A stretch of DNA of 64,000 nucleotides, from assembly GCA_963817905.1 (NCBI GenBank), contig CAWFPS010000001.1, forward strand, positions 186,001-250,000. Direction: 5' to 3'. The stretch is from VRUE01 sp963817905. Its GTDB lineage: Bacteria; Actinomycetota; Thermoleophilia; Solirubrobacterales; 70-9. Below the pieces are notes generated by a model. The model saw nothing but the letters and a program-made list of their open reading frames with translations. It had not been told where the DNA came from and searched no databases. Positions 7,292 to 19,481 of this stretch are shown here, one piece after another. A program made the translations under genes and the position numbers. Every line of letters begins with the position of its first letter. Within the stretch, counting starts at the first letter, position 1.

Positions 7292-8212
7292 GTGGCCAAG
7301 CGCACAACGTCCTCCGGCCCAGCCAAGGTCAGCCGCAAATCGATCGACCTGCACGGCCGTGAGCTCAGCTACCTGAGCGGCGGCGAGGGCCCGGTCCTGC
7401 TGCTGGTCCACGGCATGGCCGGGACCTGTGAGAACTGGAGCGAGGTGATCGAGCCGCTGGCCCGCCGCCACACGGTGATCGCGCCCGACCTGCCGGGCCA
7501 CGGGCTCTCCGAGGGTGGGCGCGGCGACTACTCGCTGGGCAGTCTCGCCTCCGGCCTGCGCGACCTCCTGCTGGTCCTTGGCCACGAGCGGGCGACCCTG
7601 GTCGGCCACTCGCTCGGCGGCGGCATCGCGATGCAGTTCTCCTACCAGTTCCCCGAGATGGTCGAACGGCTGGTGCTGGTCTCCAGCGGCGGCCTCGGGC
7701 CCGACGTCAGCCCGATCCTTCGCGCCGCGGCGCTGCCCGGCGCCGACATCTTCATCGCCGCGACCGCCGGCACCGGCCAGAAGGTCGGCGGCGCGATCGG
7801 CCGCGGCCTCTCCGCCGTGGGGATCAAGCCCGCCGCCGATATTGCCGAGGTCGCCCGCGGCTACGCATCGCTGGCCGAGCCCCGCCGCCGCAAGGCCTTC
7901 CTCGCAACCCTTCGCGCCGTCGTCGGCACCGAGGGCCAGCGCGTCTCGGCCTCGGACCGCCTCTACCTGGCCGAGGAGATCCCGATCCTGATCGTCTGGG
8001 GCTCCCGCGACCCGATCATCCCCGTCCGCCACGGCGAGGACGCCCACCGCGCCCTCGCCGGCAGCACCCTGGAGATCTTCGAGGGGACGGGACACATGCC
8101 CCAGGTCGAGCAGCCCGGTCACTTCATCGCCGTGCTCGAGCATTTCGTCGCCGAGAACAAGCCCGCGCGCTTCGACCGCGAGGAGTGGCGGGCCCGCTTC
8201 AAAGTCGCCTGA
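7292..8212 (+). CDS. Alpha/beta hydrolase
   Basis: 306 aa from GTG 7292. The oxyanion loop HGMAGTCENW, nucleophile elbow GHSLGG, acid region WGSRDP and catalytic histidine GTGHMPQ are all present, so the Ser-Asp-His triad is intact. The family includes esterases, lipases and C-C hydrolases; the substrate is not recognisable. TACCGT six nucleotides before the GTG supports a leaderless start. An open frame extends upstream to 7037 but runs antisense through the neighbouring gene, so the GTG is preferred. Confidence 0.88.
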   Translation: MAKRTTSSGPAKVSRKSIDLHGRELSYLSGGEGPVLLLVHGMAGTCENWSEVIEPLARRHTVIAPDLPGHGLSEGGRGDYSLGSLASGLRDLLLVLGHERATLVGHSLGGGIAMQFSYQFPEMVERLVLVSSGGLGPDVSPILRAAALPGADIFIAATAGTGQKVGGAIGRGLSAVGIKPAADIAEVARGYASLAEPRRRKAFLATLRAVVGTEGQRVSASDRLYLAEEIPILIVWGSRDPIIPVRHGEDAHRALAGSTLEIFEGTGHMPQVEQPGHFIAVLEHFVAENKPARFDREEWRARFKVA

Positions 8213-8229
8213 CGCTGGGGAAGTTGAAC

Positions 8230-8302
8230 GCGCCCGACAGGATTCGAACCTGTGGCCTCCGCCTCCGGAGGGCGGCGCTCTATCCAGCTGAGCTACGGGC
8301 GC
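8230..8302 (-). tRNA. tRNA-Arg (CCG)
   Basis: Reading the minus strand: 7-bp acceptor GCGCCCG/CGGGCGC, D-arm GCTCAGCTGGATAGAGC, anticodon stem CCGCC/GGCGG around loop CTCCGGA (anticodon CCG), and T-arm ACAGG-TTCGAATC-CTGT. Canonical 7/5 architecture; CCA is not encoded. It lies head-to-head with the RNase Z gene, whose product matures tRNA 3' ends. Confidence 0.97.
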
Positions 8303-8347
8303 TCAGTCGCCCAGTCTAGCTCCGGGTGCCCGGCCCGCAGTCTCGCG

Positions 8348-8353
8348 TAGGCT
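8348..8353 (+). promoter_or_regulatory. Putative -10 box TAGGCT of rnz
   Basis: TAGGCT lies 11 nt before the rnz start. The same hexamer stands 6-9 nt before five other starts in this window, consistent with short or leaderless mRNAs. Confidence 0.45.
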
Positions 8354-8364
8354 CGCAGGCTCGC

Positions 8365-9360
8365 ATGGATCTCTCTGCGATCTTCCTCGGCACCGGTGGG
8401 TCGGTGCCCTCGGCGCGGCGCTCGACCGCCAGCGTGATGCTGGCCCGTGGCGGCAAGCGGTTGCTGTTCGACTGCGGGGAAGGGACGCAGCGCCAGATGC
8501 AGCGCTCGCTCGGGCTCGCCCAGGTCGACGAGATCTACCTCACCCACTTTCACGCCGACCACATCCTCGGCATCCCGGGGCTGCTCAAGACCTACGACCT
8601 GACCGCTCGCGAGGAGCCGCTGACGATCTACGGCCCGCGCGGCCTGCGCGACCTCTTCGTCACGCTGGGCAGGCTGGTCGGCCGCACCGACTACAGCATC
8701 GACCTGGTTGAAATCGATCCCGGCGAAGCCGTCCACCACGACGGCGCCGAGGTGCGCGCCTTCGCGGTCGAGCACAGCGTGCGCGCCAACGGCTACGCCC
8801 TGATCGAGGAGGAGCGGCCGGGACGCTTCGACCCCGAGGCGGCGAAGCGACTCGGCGTCGCCGAAGGCCCCGCCTTCGCGGCATTGCAGCGGGGGGAGGA
8901 GGTGCCGGGAGCCGACGGCCCCGTTCGCCCCGAGGAGGTGATGGGCGAGTCGCGCCCCGGCCGCACGATCGCGATCACCGGCGACACCGCCCCCTGCCAC
9001 TCAACCGTCGCCGCGGCGGCCGACGCCGACCTGCTGATCCACGACGCCAGCTTCTCCGAGGAGGAGGTCCAGCGCGCCGCCGACACCGGCCACTCGACGG
9101 TGATCCAGGCCGCCTCGGTGGCACGCGAGGCGCACGTGAAAATGCTCGCCCTCGTCCACATCTCCTCCCGGTACCACGTCGGCACGGTGCTAGACGAGGC
9201 CCGCGACGTCTTCGAGCCGAGCTACGCCCCGCGCGACTTCGACCTGATCGAAATCCCCTTCCCCGAGCGCGGCGAGCCGGTCCTTGTCGCCAATGGCGCC
9301 CGCGAACGCGACGAGCCGGCCGGGGCCGAGCCGGAGCCCGAACCGAGCTCAGGCGGCTAG
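8365..9360 (+). CDS. rnz: Ribonuclease Z
   Basis: 331 aa metallo-beta-lactamase-fold nuclease. GTGGSVPSARR at the N-terminus, LTHFHADHILG (zinc ligands HxHxDH), ITGDTAP and the terminal histidine in LVHISSRY are the tRNase Z motifs. It removes the 3' trailer of tRNA precursors, important here because the tRNA-Arg next door lacks an encoded CCA. ATG 8365 starts the conserved MDLSAIFLGTGG; the longer frame to 8326 is rejected. The C-terminal ~15 residues are low-complexity and its last 12 nt overlap the convergent hydrolase gene. Confidence 0.93.
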   Translation: MDLSAIFLGTGGSVPSARRSTASVMLARGGKRLLFDCGEGTQRQMQRSLGLAQVDEIYLTHFHADHILGIPGLLKTYDLTAREEPLTIYGPRGLRDLFVTLGRLVGRTDYSIDLVEIDPGEAVHHDGAEVRAFAVEHSVRANGYALIEEERPGRFDPEAAKRLGVAEGPAFAALQRGEEVPGADGPVRPEEVMGESRPGRTIAITGDTAPCHSTVAAAADADLLIHDASFSEEEVQRAADTGHSTVIQAASVAREAHVKMLALVHISSRYHVGTVLDEARDVFEPSYAPRDFDLIEIPFPERGEPVLVANGARERDEPAGAEPEPEPSSGG

Positions 9361-10212
9361 GGCGGCGACCGCCTCGGCAACCGCGGCGGCCTGGTCCTCT
9401 TGGAGGAAGTGCTTGGCGGGGAGCAGGGTGGCGTCCTCGACGCCGAGGGCGCGCTGGACCTCGGCGCGGCGGTGGGCGCCCAGCATCGTGTCCTGCTCGC
9501 CCCAGACGACCTGGGCCGGGTAGGCGCGCTTGCCGAGACCGTCGAAGAAGAAGCGTTCCTTCTCGGCGGAGAGTTCGAAACCGCGCATGATCTTGAGGAA
9601 GGCGCGGCCGTTGTCGCCGCGCTTCAGCAGCGCGTGGTGGGCGTCGACCTCGGCGGCCGGGACGGCGCTGCGGTCGGCGACCCCGACCAGGTAGTAGATC
9701 TGGCGGAAGGCCGGTCGCACCATGCTCGCCAGCCAGGCCTCGCCGGCGCCGCGGATCGAGAAGGGGTGCATCGGCCAGGGACGGTGGAAGCCCGCCGCGT
9801 CGACCAGCGTGTTGAGCGCGGTCAGCGAGAGCACCCGCGCGGGATTCCGGATCGCCCACTCGAAGCCAACCGGGCCGCCGACGTCGTGGACGACCAGGTG
9901 ACAGCGCTCGATCCCCAGCGCGTCGATCGCGGCGCCGGTCCAGGCGGCGAGGCCGCCCCAGCTGTAGTCGAAGTCCTCGGGCCGCTCGGCCAGTCCCAGG
10001 CCCGGGAAGTCGAAGGCGACCCCGCGCAGCCCGCGCCCGGCCAGCTCCGGGACCACCTTCCGGTAGAGGAAGGAGCTGACCGGCACCCCGTGCAGAAGCA
10101 CCACCGGCACCCCCTCGCCCTGCTCGAGGACGAAGCTGCCGGCGCCGCCAGCTTCGAACCGCCGGCCCGCCGCCTCGTGCGCGGCAAGTGTTTCCGCAAC
10201 GTCCGCCCTCAC
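9349..10212 (-). CDS. Haloalkane dehalogenase-like alpha/beta hydrolase
   Basis: 287 aa from a GTG at 10212. HGVPVSSFLY is the oxyanion loop; the nucleophile elbow reads HDVGGP, with aspartate in place of serine, as in haloalkane dehalogenases and epoxide hydrolases. WGEQD and AKHFLQED supply the acid and histidine. The Asp nucleophile makes a plain esterase unlikely. A halogenated substrate is not proven; the family is also used as a generic detoxification annotation. The open frame continues to 10797 antisense to pyrR, but residues before the GTG show no conservation pattern. Confidence 0.82.
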   Translation of the reverse strand: MRADVAETLAAHEAAGRRFEAGGAGSFVLEQGEGVPVVLLHGVPVSSFLYRKVVPELAGRGLRGVAFDFPGLGLAERPEDFDYSWGGLAAWTGAAIDALGIERCHLVVHDVGGPVGFEWAIRNPARVLSLTALNTLVDAAGFHRPWPMHPFSIRGAGEAWLASMVRPAFRQIYYLVGVADRSAVPAAEVDAHHALLKRGDNGRAFLKIMRGFELSAEKERFFFDGLGKRAYPAQVVWGEQDTMLGAHRRAEVQRALGVEDATLLPAKHFLQEDQAAAVAEAVAALAA

Positions 10213-10269
10213 GCGGCAAGCGTCGCAGGAATCGTCACGCACCGCTGCTACGCTGCGACCGTCCTTTAA

Positions 10270-10290
10270 CCCGGGTCCTGCGAGGCCCAG
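10270..10290 (+). promoter_or_regulatory. PyrR-binding RNA loop in the pyr operon leader
   Basis: GGGTCCTGCGAGGCCC (10273-10288) matches the PyrR RNA-binding consensus ARUCCNGNGAGGYU in its loop core and is closed by GGG/CCC. It sits immediately upstream of AAGGAG and the pyrR GTG (10306). PyrR with UMP bound should therefore hide the ribosome binding site. No intrinsic terminator follows, so translational control is more likely than attenuation. Confidence 0.72.
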
Positions 10291-10305
10291 AAGGAGCAGA
10301 CGGAA

Positions 10306-10866
10306 GTGAGCGAAACGATCGTGCTCTCGCACGACGACTTGGTGCGAACGCTGCGGCGGATCGCCCACGAGATCGCCGAGAAGAACCCGGACCCCGAGTT
10401 TCTGGCGCTCGTCGGCATCCACACTCGCGGCGCCCTGCTGGCTCGTCGCCTGCACGCCCTGCTCGGCGAGCTGACCGGATCCGAGGCGCCGATCGGCGAC
10501 ATCGACATCTCCTTCTACCGCGACGATGTCGGCGCCAAGTCGCCCGCCGCACAGCCCGTCGTCCACGCCTCCCACATCGACTTCGACCTCGCCGGGCGCA
10601 CGGTCGTCCTCGTCGACGACGTCCTCTTCACCGGCCGCACCGTGCGCGCCGCGATCGACGCCCTCTTCGACTACGGACGCCCGCAGCGAATCCAGCTCGC
10701 CGTGCTCTGCGATCGCGGCCACCGCGAGCTGCCGATCCGCCCCGACTACGTCGGCAAGAACCTGCCGACCGCGCGCGACCAGCGGGTCAACGTCCACCTC
10801 TCCGAGCTCGACGGCAGCGACGAGGTCGCGATCGCAGAGGCCGAGGCCGCAGAGGTGGGCGCGTGA
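10306..10866 (+). CDS. pyrR: Bifunctional pyr operon regulator/uracil phosphoribosyltransferase
   Basis: 186 aa. The PRPP-binding motif VVLVDDVLFTGRTVRAA and the RNA-binding basic surface region are typical for PyrR. It senses UMP, binds the pyr leader RNA and can also make UMP from uracil and PRPP. First gene of pyrR-pyrB-pyrC-carA-carB-pyrKD; a PyrR site lies in its own leader. It overlaps pyrB by GTGA. Start GTG 10306, with AAGGAG about 10 nt upstream. Confidence 0.96.
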   Translation: MSETIVLSHDDLVRTLRRIAHEIAEKNPDPEFLALVGIHTRGALLARRLHALLGELTGSEAPIGDIDISFYRDDVGAKSPAAQPVVHASHIDFDLAGRTVVLVDDVLFTGRTVRAAIDALFDYGRPQRIQLAVLCDRGHRELPIRPDYVGKNLPTARDQRVNVHLSELDGSDEVAIAEAEAAEVGA

Positions 10867-11825
10867 GGCACCTGCTCTCGATCGGCGACCTCTCCAAAGC
10901 CGAGATCGAGGCGATCCTCGACCGCGCCGAGAGCTTCGCCGAGGTCGGCCGCCGCGACATCAAGAAGGTGCCGACCCTGCGCGGGCGCACCGTCGTCACC
11001 CTCTTCTACGAGGCCAGCACCCGCACCAGCTCCTCCTTCGAGCTGGCCGCCAAGCGACTCTCGGCCGACCTCGTCTCGGTCAAGGCGGCGGGCTCCTCGG
11101 TCGACAAGGGCGAGTCGCTGAAGGACACCGTCGCCACCCTCTCCGCCTATGACCCGGCCGCGATCGTGCTGCGCCATCCCTACGCCGGCGCCGCCCAGAT
11201 GGTCGCCGGGTGGGCCGACGCCGCCGTCGTCAACGCCGGCGACGGCAAGCACGAGCACCCGAGCCAGGCGCTGCTCGACGTCTACACCCTGCGCCGCAAG
11301 CTCGGAACCCTGGAGGGCAAGCGGATCTGGATCGTCGGCGACGTCCTGCACAGCCGCGTCGCCCGCTCCAACCTGATCGCCTTCCGGGCGATGGGCGCCG
11401 AGCTGACCGTCTGCGGGCCGCCGGCGCTGATCCCGCGCGGACTCGAGCAGCTGGGCTGCAAGGTCGAGTACTCGCTGGACGGCGTGGGGGAGGCCGACGT
11501 CATCTACGCATTGCGCCTCCAGCACGAGCGCATGCACGAGAGCTTCGTGCCCTCGCTGCGCGAGTACGCGACCCACTTCCAGATCGACTCGCGCCGCCTC
11601 GGCCGGCGACAGCTGCTGATGCACCCGGGGCCGGTCAACCGCGGGGTCGAGCTCTCCGGCGAGGTGGTCGACTCACCGCAGTCGCTGATCGCCGAGCAGG
11701 TCGCCTCCGGCCTCGTCGTCCGCATGGCGATCCTCTACGAGCTGCTCGCCGCCGGCGACGAAGAGCCCGCCCCGGCCGCCGGCAACGGCGCCGCCAGGGC
11801 GACATCGATCGGACAGCCGGCATGA
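10863..11825 (+). CDS. pyrB: Aspartate carbamoyltransferase catalytic subunit
   Basis: 320 aa from GTG 10863, overlapping the pyrR stop. FYEASTRTSSSFE is the carbamoyl-phosphate loop; HPSQALLD and HPGPVNRGVE are the aspartate-site motifs. It catalyses the committed step of pyrimidine synthesis. No regulatory PyrI subunit is present, as usual in actinobacteria. The C-terminal tail after LLAAGDEEPAP is low-complexity. Hairpin A3 begins 2 nt after its stop. Confidence 0.97.
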   Translation: MRHLLSIGDLSKAEIEAILDRAESFAEVGRRDIKKVPTLRGRTVVTLFYEASTRTSSSFELAAKRLSADLVSVKAAGSSVDKGESLKDTVATLSAYDPAAIVLRHPYAGAAQMVAGWADAAVVNAGDGKHEHPSQALLDVYTLRRKLGTLEGKRIWIVGDVLHSRVARSNLIAFRAMGAELTVCGPPALIPRGLEQLGCKVEYSLDGVGEADVIYALRLQHERMHESFVPSLREYATHFQIDSRRLGRRQLLMHPGPVNRGVELSGEVVDSPQSLIAEQVASGLVVRMAILYELLAAGDEEPAPAAGNGAARATSIGQPA

Positions 11826-11827
11826 GC

Positions 11828-11875
11828 CCGCTGCGCTGTGCATTTGCCGCGCTATGTGCCGAGAAGGAACAGCGG
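11828..11875 (+). repeat. Hairpin element, family A copy 3 (diverged)
   Basis: CCGCTG (11828-11833) can pair with CAGCGG (11870-11875), or CGCTGT (11834-11839) with ACAGCG (11869-11874). The sequence aligns without gaps to copies A1 and A2 (shared frame ...GCNTTTNCCNCNCTATN...GANAANG...). As in A1 and A2 it starts at the upstream stop codon and its right arm runs into GGAGGGG, the ribosome binding site of pyrC. The inner stem is not well formed, so membership is less certain. Confidence 0.6.
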
Positions 11876-11883
11876 AGGGGATC

Positions 11884-13230
11884 GTGAGCGCCACTCGCCT
11901 GGAGATGCGAGCGGGGGAGAGCGCGGACCTGGTTCTGCGCGGCGCCTCCGTGCTCGACCCCGTCGCCGGGATCGAGGGCGTGCACGACGTCGTCGTCCGC
12001 GACGGCAAGATCGCCGAGCTGGCCGCTGCCGGCGAGGCTGACGCCCAGGGCCTCGAGGAGATCGAGGCCGGCAAACTGCACGCCTTTCCCGCCTTCTTCG
12101 ACCCCCATGTCCACCTGCGCACCCCCGGCCAGGAGCACAAGGAGGACATCGAGACCGGCTCCCGCTCGGCGGCGGCCGGCGGCTTCTGCGGCATCCTGGC
12201 GATGGCCAACACCGATCCCACGGTCTCGACCCCGGCCGACGTCGAGGCGCTGCTCGGCGATGCTCGCGCCGCGGCCTCCGTTCGGGTCGGCTTCCTCGCC
12301 ACGGTCACCCGGGCGATGGCGGGCGAGGAGCTGACCGAGATGGCCGCGCTGCGCGATGCCGGCGCCGCCGGCTTCAGCGACGACGGCCTGCCGGTCCGCA
12401 GCGCCCTGATCCTGCGCCGCGCCCTGCAGTACCAGCGCCTCTGCGGCGGCACAATCGCCCTGCACGAGGAGGACCCCGATCTCTCCGGCAGCGGCGTCAT
12501 GCACGAGGGGCCGGTCTCGGCGGCGCTCGGCCTCGACGGCATCCCCTCGATCTCGGAGTCGACGACGATCTCCCGCGACGCCGCGATCGCCGGCTACGAG
12601 GACGGGCGCATCCACGTCCAGCACCTCTCCGCGGCCGAGTCGGTCGAGGCGATCCGCACCGCCAAGGCGGCCGGCGTCCAGATCAGTTGCGAGGCCTCGC
12701 CCCATCACCTCTGCCTCACCGAGGAGGACGTCCGCAGCCTCGACCCCCAGCGCCACAAGATGAACCCGCCATTGCGCAGCGAGGCCGACCGCCAGGCCCT
12801 GATCGCGGCCCTCGTCGACGGCACGATCGAGTGCGTCGCCACCGACCATGCCCCCCACGCGCCGGAGGAAAAGGAAGTCCCCTTCGAGCAGGCGGCGATG
12901 GGAGTGACCGGCCTCGAGACCGCCTTCGCGGCGCTGCACACCGATCTCGTTCTGCCGGGCACGATCGAGTTGGCACTCCTGGTCGAGCGCCTGGCCGGCG
13001 GCGCCGAGCCCTTCGGCGTCGCGCGTCCCTCGCTGGCCCCCGGCAGCGAGGCCAACATCGCCCTCTGCGACCTCGGCGCCAAGTGGACGGTCGGCGAGGA
13101 CGGCTACGAGAGCCGCTCGGACAACTCCTGGTGCGCCGGCAAAGAGCTGACCGGCCGCGTCCAGATGACCCTCGCCGGCGGCCAAATCGCCTACCGCCTC
13201 CGCAGCTTCAGCATGGGAGTAGCCCAATGA
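11884..13230 (+). CDS. pyrC: Dihydroorotase
   Basis: 448 aa amidohydrolase. DPHVHLRTPGQEHKED carries the metal-binding HxH and substrate arginine; GGFCGILAMANT, the HEEDP region, SPHHLCLTEED and ATDHAPH complete the type I dihydroorotase metal site. GTG 11884 is preceded by GGAGGGG lying in the right arm of hairpin A3. The product overlaps carA by ATGA. Acts in the cytoplasm on carbamoyl aspartate. Confidence 0.96.
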   Translation: MSATRLEMRAGESADLVLRGASVLDPVAGIEGVHDVVVRDGKIAELAAAGEADAQGLEEIEAGKLHAFPAFFDPHVHLRTPGQEHKEDIETGSRSAAAGGFCGILAMANTDPTVSTPADVEALLGDARAAASVRVGFLATVTRAMAGEELTEMAALRDAGAAGFSDDGLPVRSALILRRALQYQRLCGGTIALHEEDPDLSGSGVMHEGPVSAALGLDGIPSISESTTISRDAAIAGYEDGRIHVQHLSAAESVEAIRTAKAAGVQISCEASPHHLCLTEEDVRSLDPQRHKMNPPLRSEADRQALIAALVDGTIECVATDHAPHAPEEKEVPFEQAAMGVTGLETAFAALHTDLVLPGTIELALLVERLAGGAEPFGVARPSLAPGSEANIALCDLGAKWTVGEDGYESRSDNSWCAGKELTGRVQMTLAGGQIAYRLRSFSMGVAQ

Positions 13231-14406
13231 CCCCCACCAACAGCAGGGCCGACGGGCCGATACGTCAAGGGGACCTTGACGTATCGGCCCGTCGGCGGAG
13301 TGGGGAGGGGTATTTGTTGCTTGAGGATGGGGCTCGCTTTGACGGGGTGGCCTGTGCTGCCGATGGCCCGGTGACTGGGGAGGTGGTGTTCAACACCGCT
13401 ATGACCGGGTACCAGGAGTCGGTCACCGATCCCTCCTATGCGGGGCAGATCATCGTCTTCACCTACCCCCTGATCGGCAACTACGGGGTCTCGGCGGCAG
13501 CGATGGAGTCCGACGCCGCTCACGCCCGTGGCGTCGTCATCCGCGATCCCAAGAACGGTGAGGACGTCGCCACCGCCGAGGGCGGATGGCTCGACTGGCT
13601 TGCCGACTGCGGTGTGCCGGGGATCGGCGGCGTCGACACCCGCGCCGTCGTCCGCCACATCCGCGACCGCGGCGCGATGCGCGGCGGGATCTTCCCGGCC
13701 GGCACGCCCGAGGCCGAGGCGCGCGAGCGGGTCGCCGCCGAGCCCTCGATGGACGGCGCCGACTTCGCCCGCACCGTCACCCCGGCCGAGCCGGTTCGCT
13801 TCGAGGGCGCCGGGCCGCACGTGGTCGGGATCGACACCGGGATCAAGCTCAACATCGTCCGCCAGCTGCGCGAGCGCGGCTGCCGGGTGACGCTTCTGCC
13901 CTGTACCTCCAGCGCCGCGGAGGTACTCGCCGAGGACCCCGATCTGGTCTTTCTCGCCAACGGCCCGGGCGACCCGGCCGCACTCGGCTACGTCGTCGAC
14001 ACCGTCCGGGAGCTGGTCGGCCGCAAGCCCCTCTTCGGCATCTGCCTTGGCCACCAGTTGCTCTGCCGGGCGGTCGGCCTGGAGACCTTCAAGCTGCCCT
14101 TCGGCCACCGCGGTGCCAACCACCCGGTCAAGGAGCTGGCCACGGGCCGGATCGACATCACCTCCCAGAACCACGGCTTCGCCGTCCAGGGGCCCGGTGG
14201 CGAGCCGCGGATCGAGGCCGACGAGCCGGTGCGCTGGGAGACCGGCTTCGGCGTCGCCGAGCTATCCCACCTCAACCTCTACGACCGCACGGTCGAGGGC
14301 CTCGTGCTCAGGGACGTCAACGCCGCCACGGTCCAGTACCACCCCGAGGCCGGCCCCGGCCCGCACGACGCCCGCCACCTCTTCGACTCGTTCCTGGAGC
14401 TTGCCA

Positions 14407-14414
<8 letters not shown>
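13227..14414 (+). CDS. carA: Carbamoyl-phosphate synthase small (glutaminase) subunit
   Basis: 395 aa. The conserved protein begins near YLLLEDGARFDG; upstream of that is an atypical ~27-residue leader (MTPTNSRADGPIRQ...) mostly encoded by a perfect 20-bp inverted repeat. The class I glutamine amidotransferase triad is visible: GICLGHQLL (Cys) and YHPEAGPGP (His-x-Glu). It releases ammonia for CarB. ATG 13227 overlaps the pyrC stop (ATGA). The 200 nt following the repeat are unusually G/T-rich. Confidence 0.96.
13251..13293. repeat. In-frame palindrome in the carA N-terminus
   Basis: GACGGGCCGATACGTCAAGG (13251-13270) and its exact complement (13274-13293) are separated by 3 nt. The 43-nt unit is translated in phase as part of the non-conserved CarA leader. 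There is no T-run and no second copy in the window. Confidence 0.9.
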
Positions 14415-17531
<3,117 letters not shown>

Positions 17532-17535
<4 letters not shown>

Positions 17536-19403
17536 CTCCGCGTCCGGGGACCGCGGGTCTCGCCCCCTTCGGCCGTCGCCTCTGCAAGGTCTCCGCGAGC
17601 AAGCCGACCGGCGGCTACCGCCTCTTCTCCCTGATCGACGAAGAGGGCCCCGAGCCCCAACCGGGCCAGTTCTACATGCTCGCCACGGAGCAGTACTGGG
17701 ACCAAGCGGGAGAGCGCCCCTTTCTCCCCAGGGCCCTCTCGGTAGCCGAAACCGCCCCGGCAGCCAACGGCACCCGCCTCGATTTCCTAATCGAGGGCAT
17801 AGGCCCAGGCACCAACCGCCTCGCCGAGCTGGAGCCCGGCGAGAACGTCTACCTAAACGGCCCGCTCGGCAACTCCTTCAGCACCCCCCGCGAACTGCAT
17901 CAACTTGTCCGCCCAGCAGAGGGACAAGTTGATGCAGTTCGGCCAGGTGGGGCGATTTTGGTCGGTGGGGGGATCGGAATCGCGCCGTTGGCGTTGCTGC
18001 GCCGGACCTTTGCCGCGAAGAACATCCCGACCCGCGTCCTGCTCGGATTCCGGGACCAAGCCCACTCAGGCGGTCTCGATGATCTTTTCTCCTGCTGCGA
18101 GATCAAATTGGCCAGCGACGATGGGCACGCGGGACATCACGGCTATGTCACCGACCTGCTCGCTGGGATGCTCGAAGGGGACGATGCCTCTTCGGCCGCT
18201 GTCTACGCTTGCGGCCCGCCTCCGATGCTCGGTGCAGTCGCCGCGCTCTGTACAGCTGCCGGTGTCCCGACTGAGCTCGCCATGGAGTCTCCGATGGCGT
18301 GTGGCTATGGAGCTTGCTTCGGCTGCGCCGTTCCGCGCCCTGGGGGCGGCTATCTCCGCTTGTGTGTAGACGGCCCGATTGTGCGGCCTCTGCCGGGGGG
18401 TGGCGTCGTAGGGGGGCCCGCCCCCGAGGAAGCTTTAGCTACCGCAGGGGGTGGGGGGTCCCCTGCGACGACAGGACCCGCCGGCCCGACGCCGACCAAG
18501 CCCTCAACGGTCGAGTTCTGCGGAATCGAGCTCAAACACCCGGTTGTCAACGCATCGGGCACCTTTGACGCGATCGCCGCGCACAAGGTTTACGGCGATG
18601 AGACGCTGGAGCGGTTTCCGTTCAGCGCCTTCGTCTCGAAGACAATTACGCCGGAGCCGCGGGCGGGCAATGAGCCGCAGCGGATCTGGGAGACGCCGGC
18701 GGGGATGATCAACTCGATCGGGCTGCCGAACAAGGGCCTCGACGGCTTTCTGGCAGAGGACCTGCCGCTGCTCGCCGAGCTGCCGGTGCCTCTCATCGTG
18801 TCCGTGATGGCTACTGGCCACGAGGAGTTCGCGCGCTTGGTGCGCGGAGTAGGGGAGAGGGACGAGGTTGCCGCTATCGAGCTGAACGTCTCCTGTCCCA
18901 ACGTGCACTCCGGCCTGATCGTCGGCGAGCAGCCTTCCGAGACAGAGGCGTTGTTGGAAGCCCTGCGCCCGCTGACCGAGAAGCCGTTGATCGTGAAGCT
19001 GACTCCCAACGTGGCCAATCCCGCCGACGTCGCCGTCGCCGCCCAGGAGGGTGGGGCCGATGCGGTCTCGCTGATTAACACGCTGAAGGCAAGCGCGATC
19101 GATCCGGCCAGCGGAGAGCCCGGCATCGCTGCCGGGCACGGTGGCCTCTCCGGCCCCGCGGTGCGGCCGGTCGCGATTGCGCAGCTGCGGGCCGTCGCTG
19201 CCGCGGTGAGCATCCCGATCGTCGGCATGGGCGGGATCTCCAGCGGGGCCGACGCGCTCGAATTCCTCTCCGCCGGGGCGACACTGGTAGCTGTCGGCAC
19301 CGAGAGCTTCCGCGACCCGCGGGCCGGGGAGCGGGTGGCAAGGGAGATTGCCGGAGCGCTCAAATGCGATCAGAGCGGCGCTCCAATCCGCAACATCGCC
19401 TAA
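17532..19403 (+). CDS. pyrKD: Fused dihydroorotate dehydrogenase: electron-transfer (PyrK) plus catalytic (PyrD class 1B) subunits
   Basis: One frame of 623 codons joins two normally separate proteins. Residues about 1-284 are PyrK: FAD-binding PRALSVAE, ILVGGGIGIAPL, and the 2Fe-2S cysteines C257, C262, C265, C278 in CGYGACFGC...C. A Gly/Pro/Ala linker (about 285-322) is encoded by a palindrome. Residues about 323-623 are PyrD with NASGTFD, SIGLPNKG, NVSCPNV (catalytic Cys) and VGMGGISSG. Electrons from orotate formation go to NAD+. No ATG/GTG/TTG precedes ATG 17676; the conserved N-terminus extends upstream to CTG 17532, overlapping carB (CTGA), which I take as the start. pyrF does not follow. 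Confidence 0.9.
17891..17941. repeat. Palindromic element, family D copy 2, inside pyrK
   Basis: CGAACTGCATCAACTTGTCC (17891-17910) is perfectly complementary to 17922-17941 over 20 bp, with an 11-nt loop. It is translated in phase as part of PyrK (residues about 120-136) between the conserved GPLGNSF and AILVGGGIG motifs, where family members have only a short loop. The outer arms (GAACTGCATCAA/TTGATGCAGTTC) are shared with copy D1 at 6507; inner stems differ. Confidence 0.88.
18391..18486. repeat. Palindromic linker joining pyrK and pyrD
   Basis: GCCGG...GTCGTAGGGG (18392-18414) pairs with CCCCTGCGAC...CCGGC (18460-18485). Nested inside are CCCGCCCCC against GGGGGTGGGG, and AGCT-TT-AGCT at the tip. 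It ends in GACAGGACCCG, the same end as the family C repeats at 22028 and 22132. It lies exactly between the last PyrK cysteine region and the first PyrD motif and keeps the frame open. Confidence 0.75.
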
Positions 19404-19453
19404 ACCTCAACTCGAGGTCCAGGTGAATTTCGGCGCAAATGGGTTGCAGGGCC

Positions 19454-19481
19454 TTGCGCGCCCGCTAGCCGCGGCTATACT
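19454..19481 (+). promoter_or_regulatory. Promoter of mihF
   Basis: TTGCGC (19454-19459) and TATACT (19476-19481) are separated by 16 nt; the start codon is only 10 nt after the -10 box, implying a leaderless transcript. This separates the mihF-gmk-rpoZ-coaBC group from the pyr operon. Confidence 0.65.
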
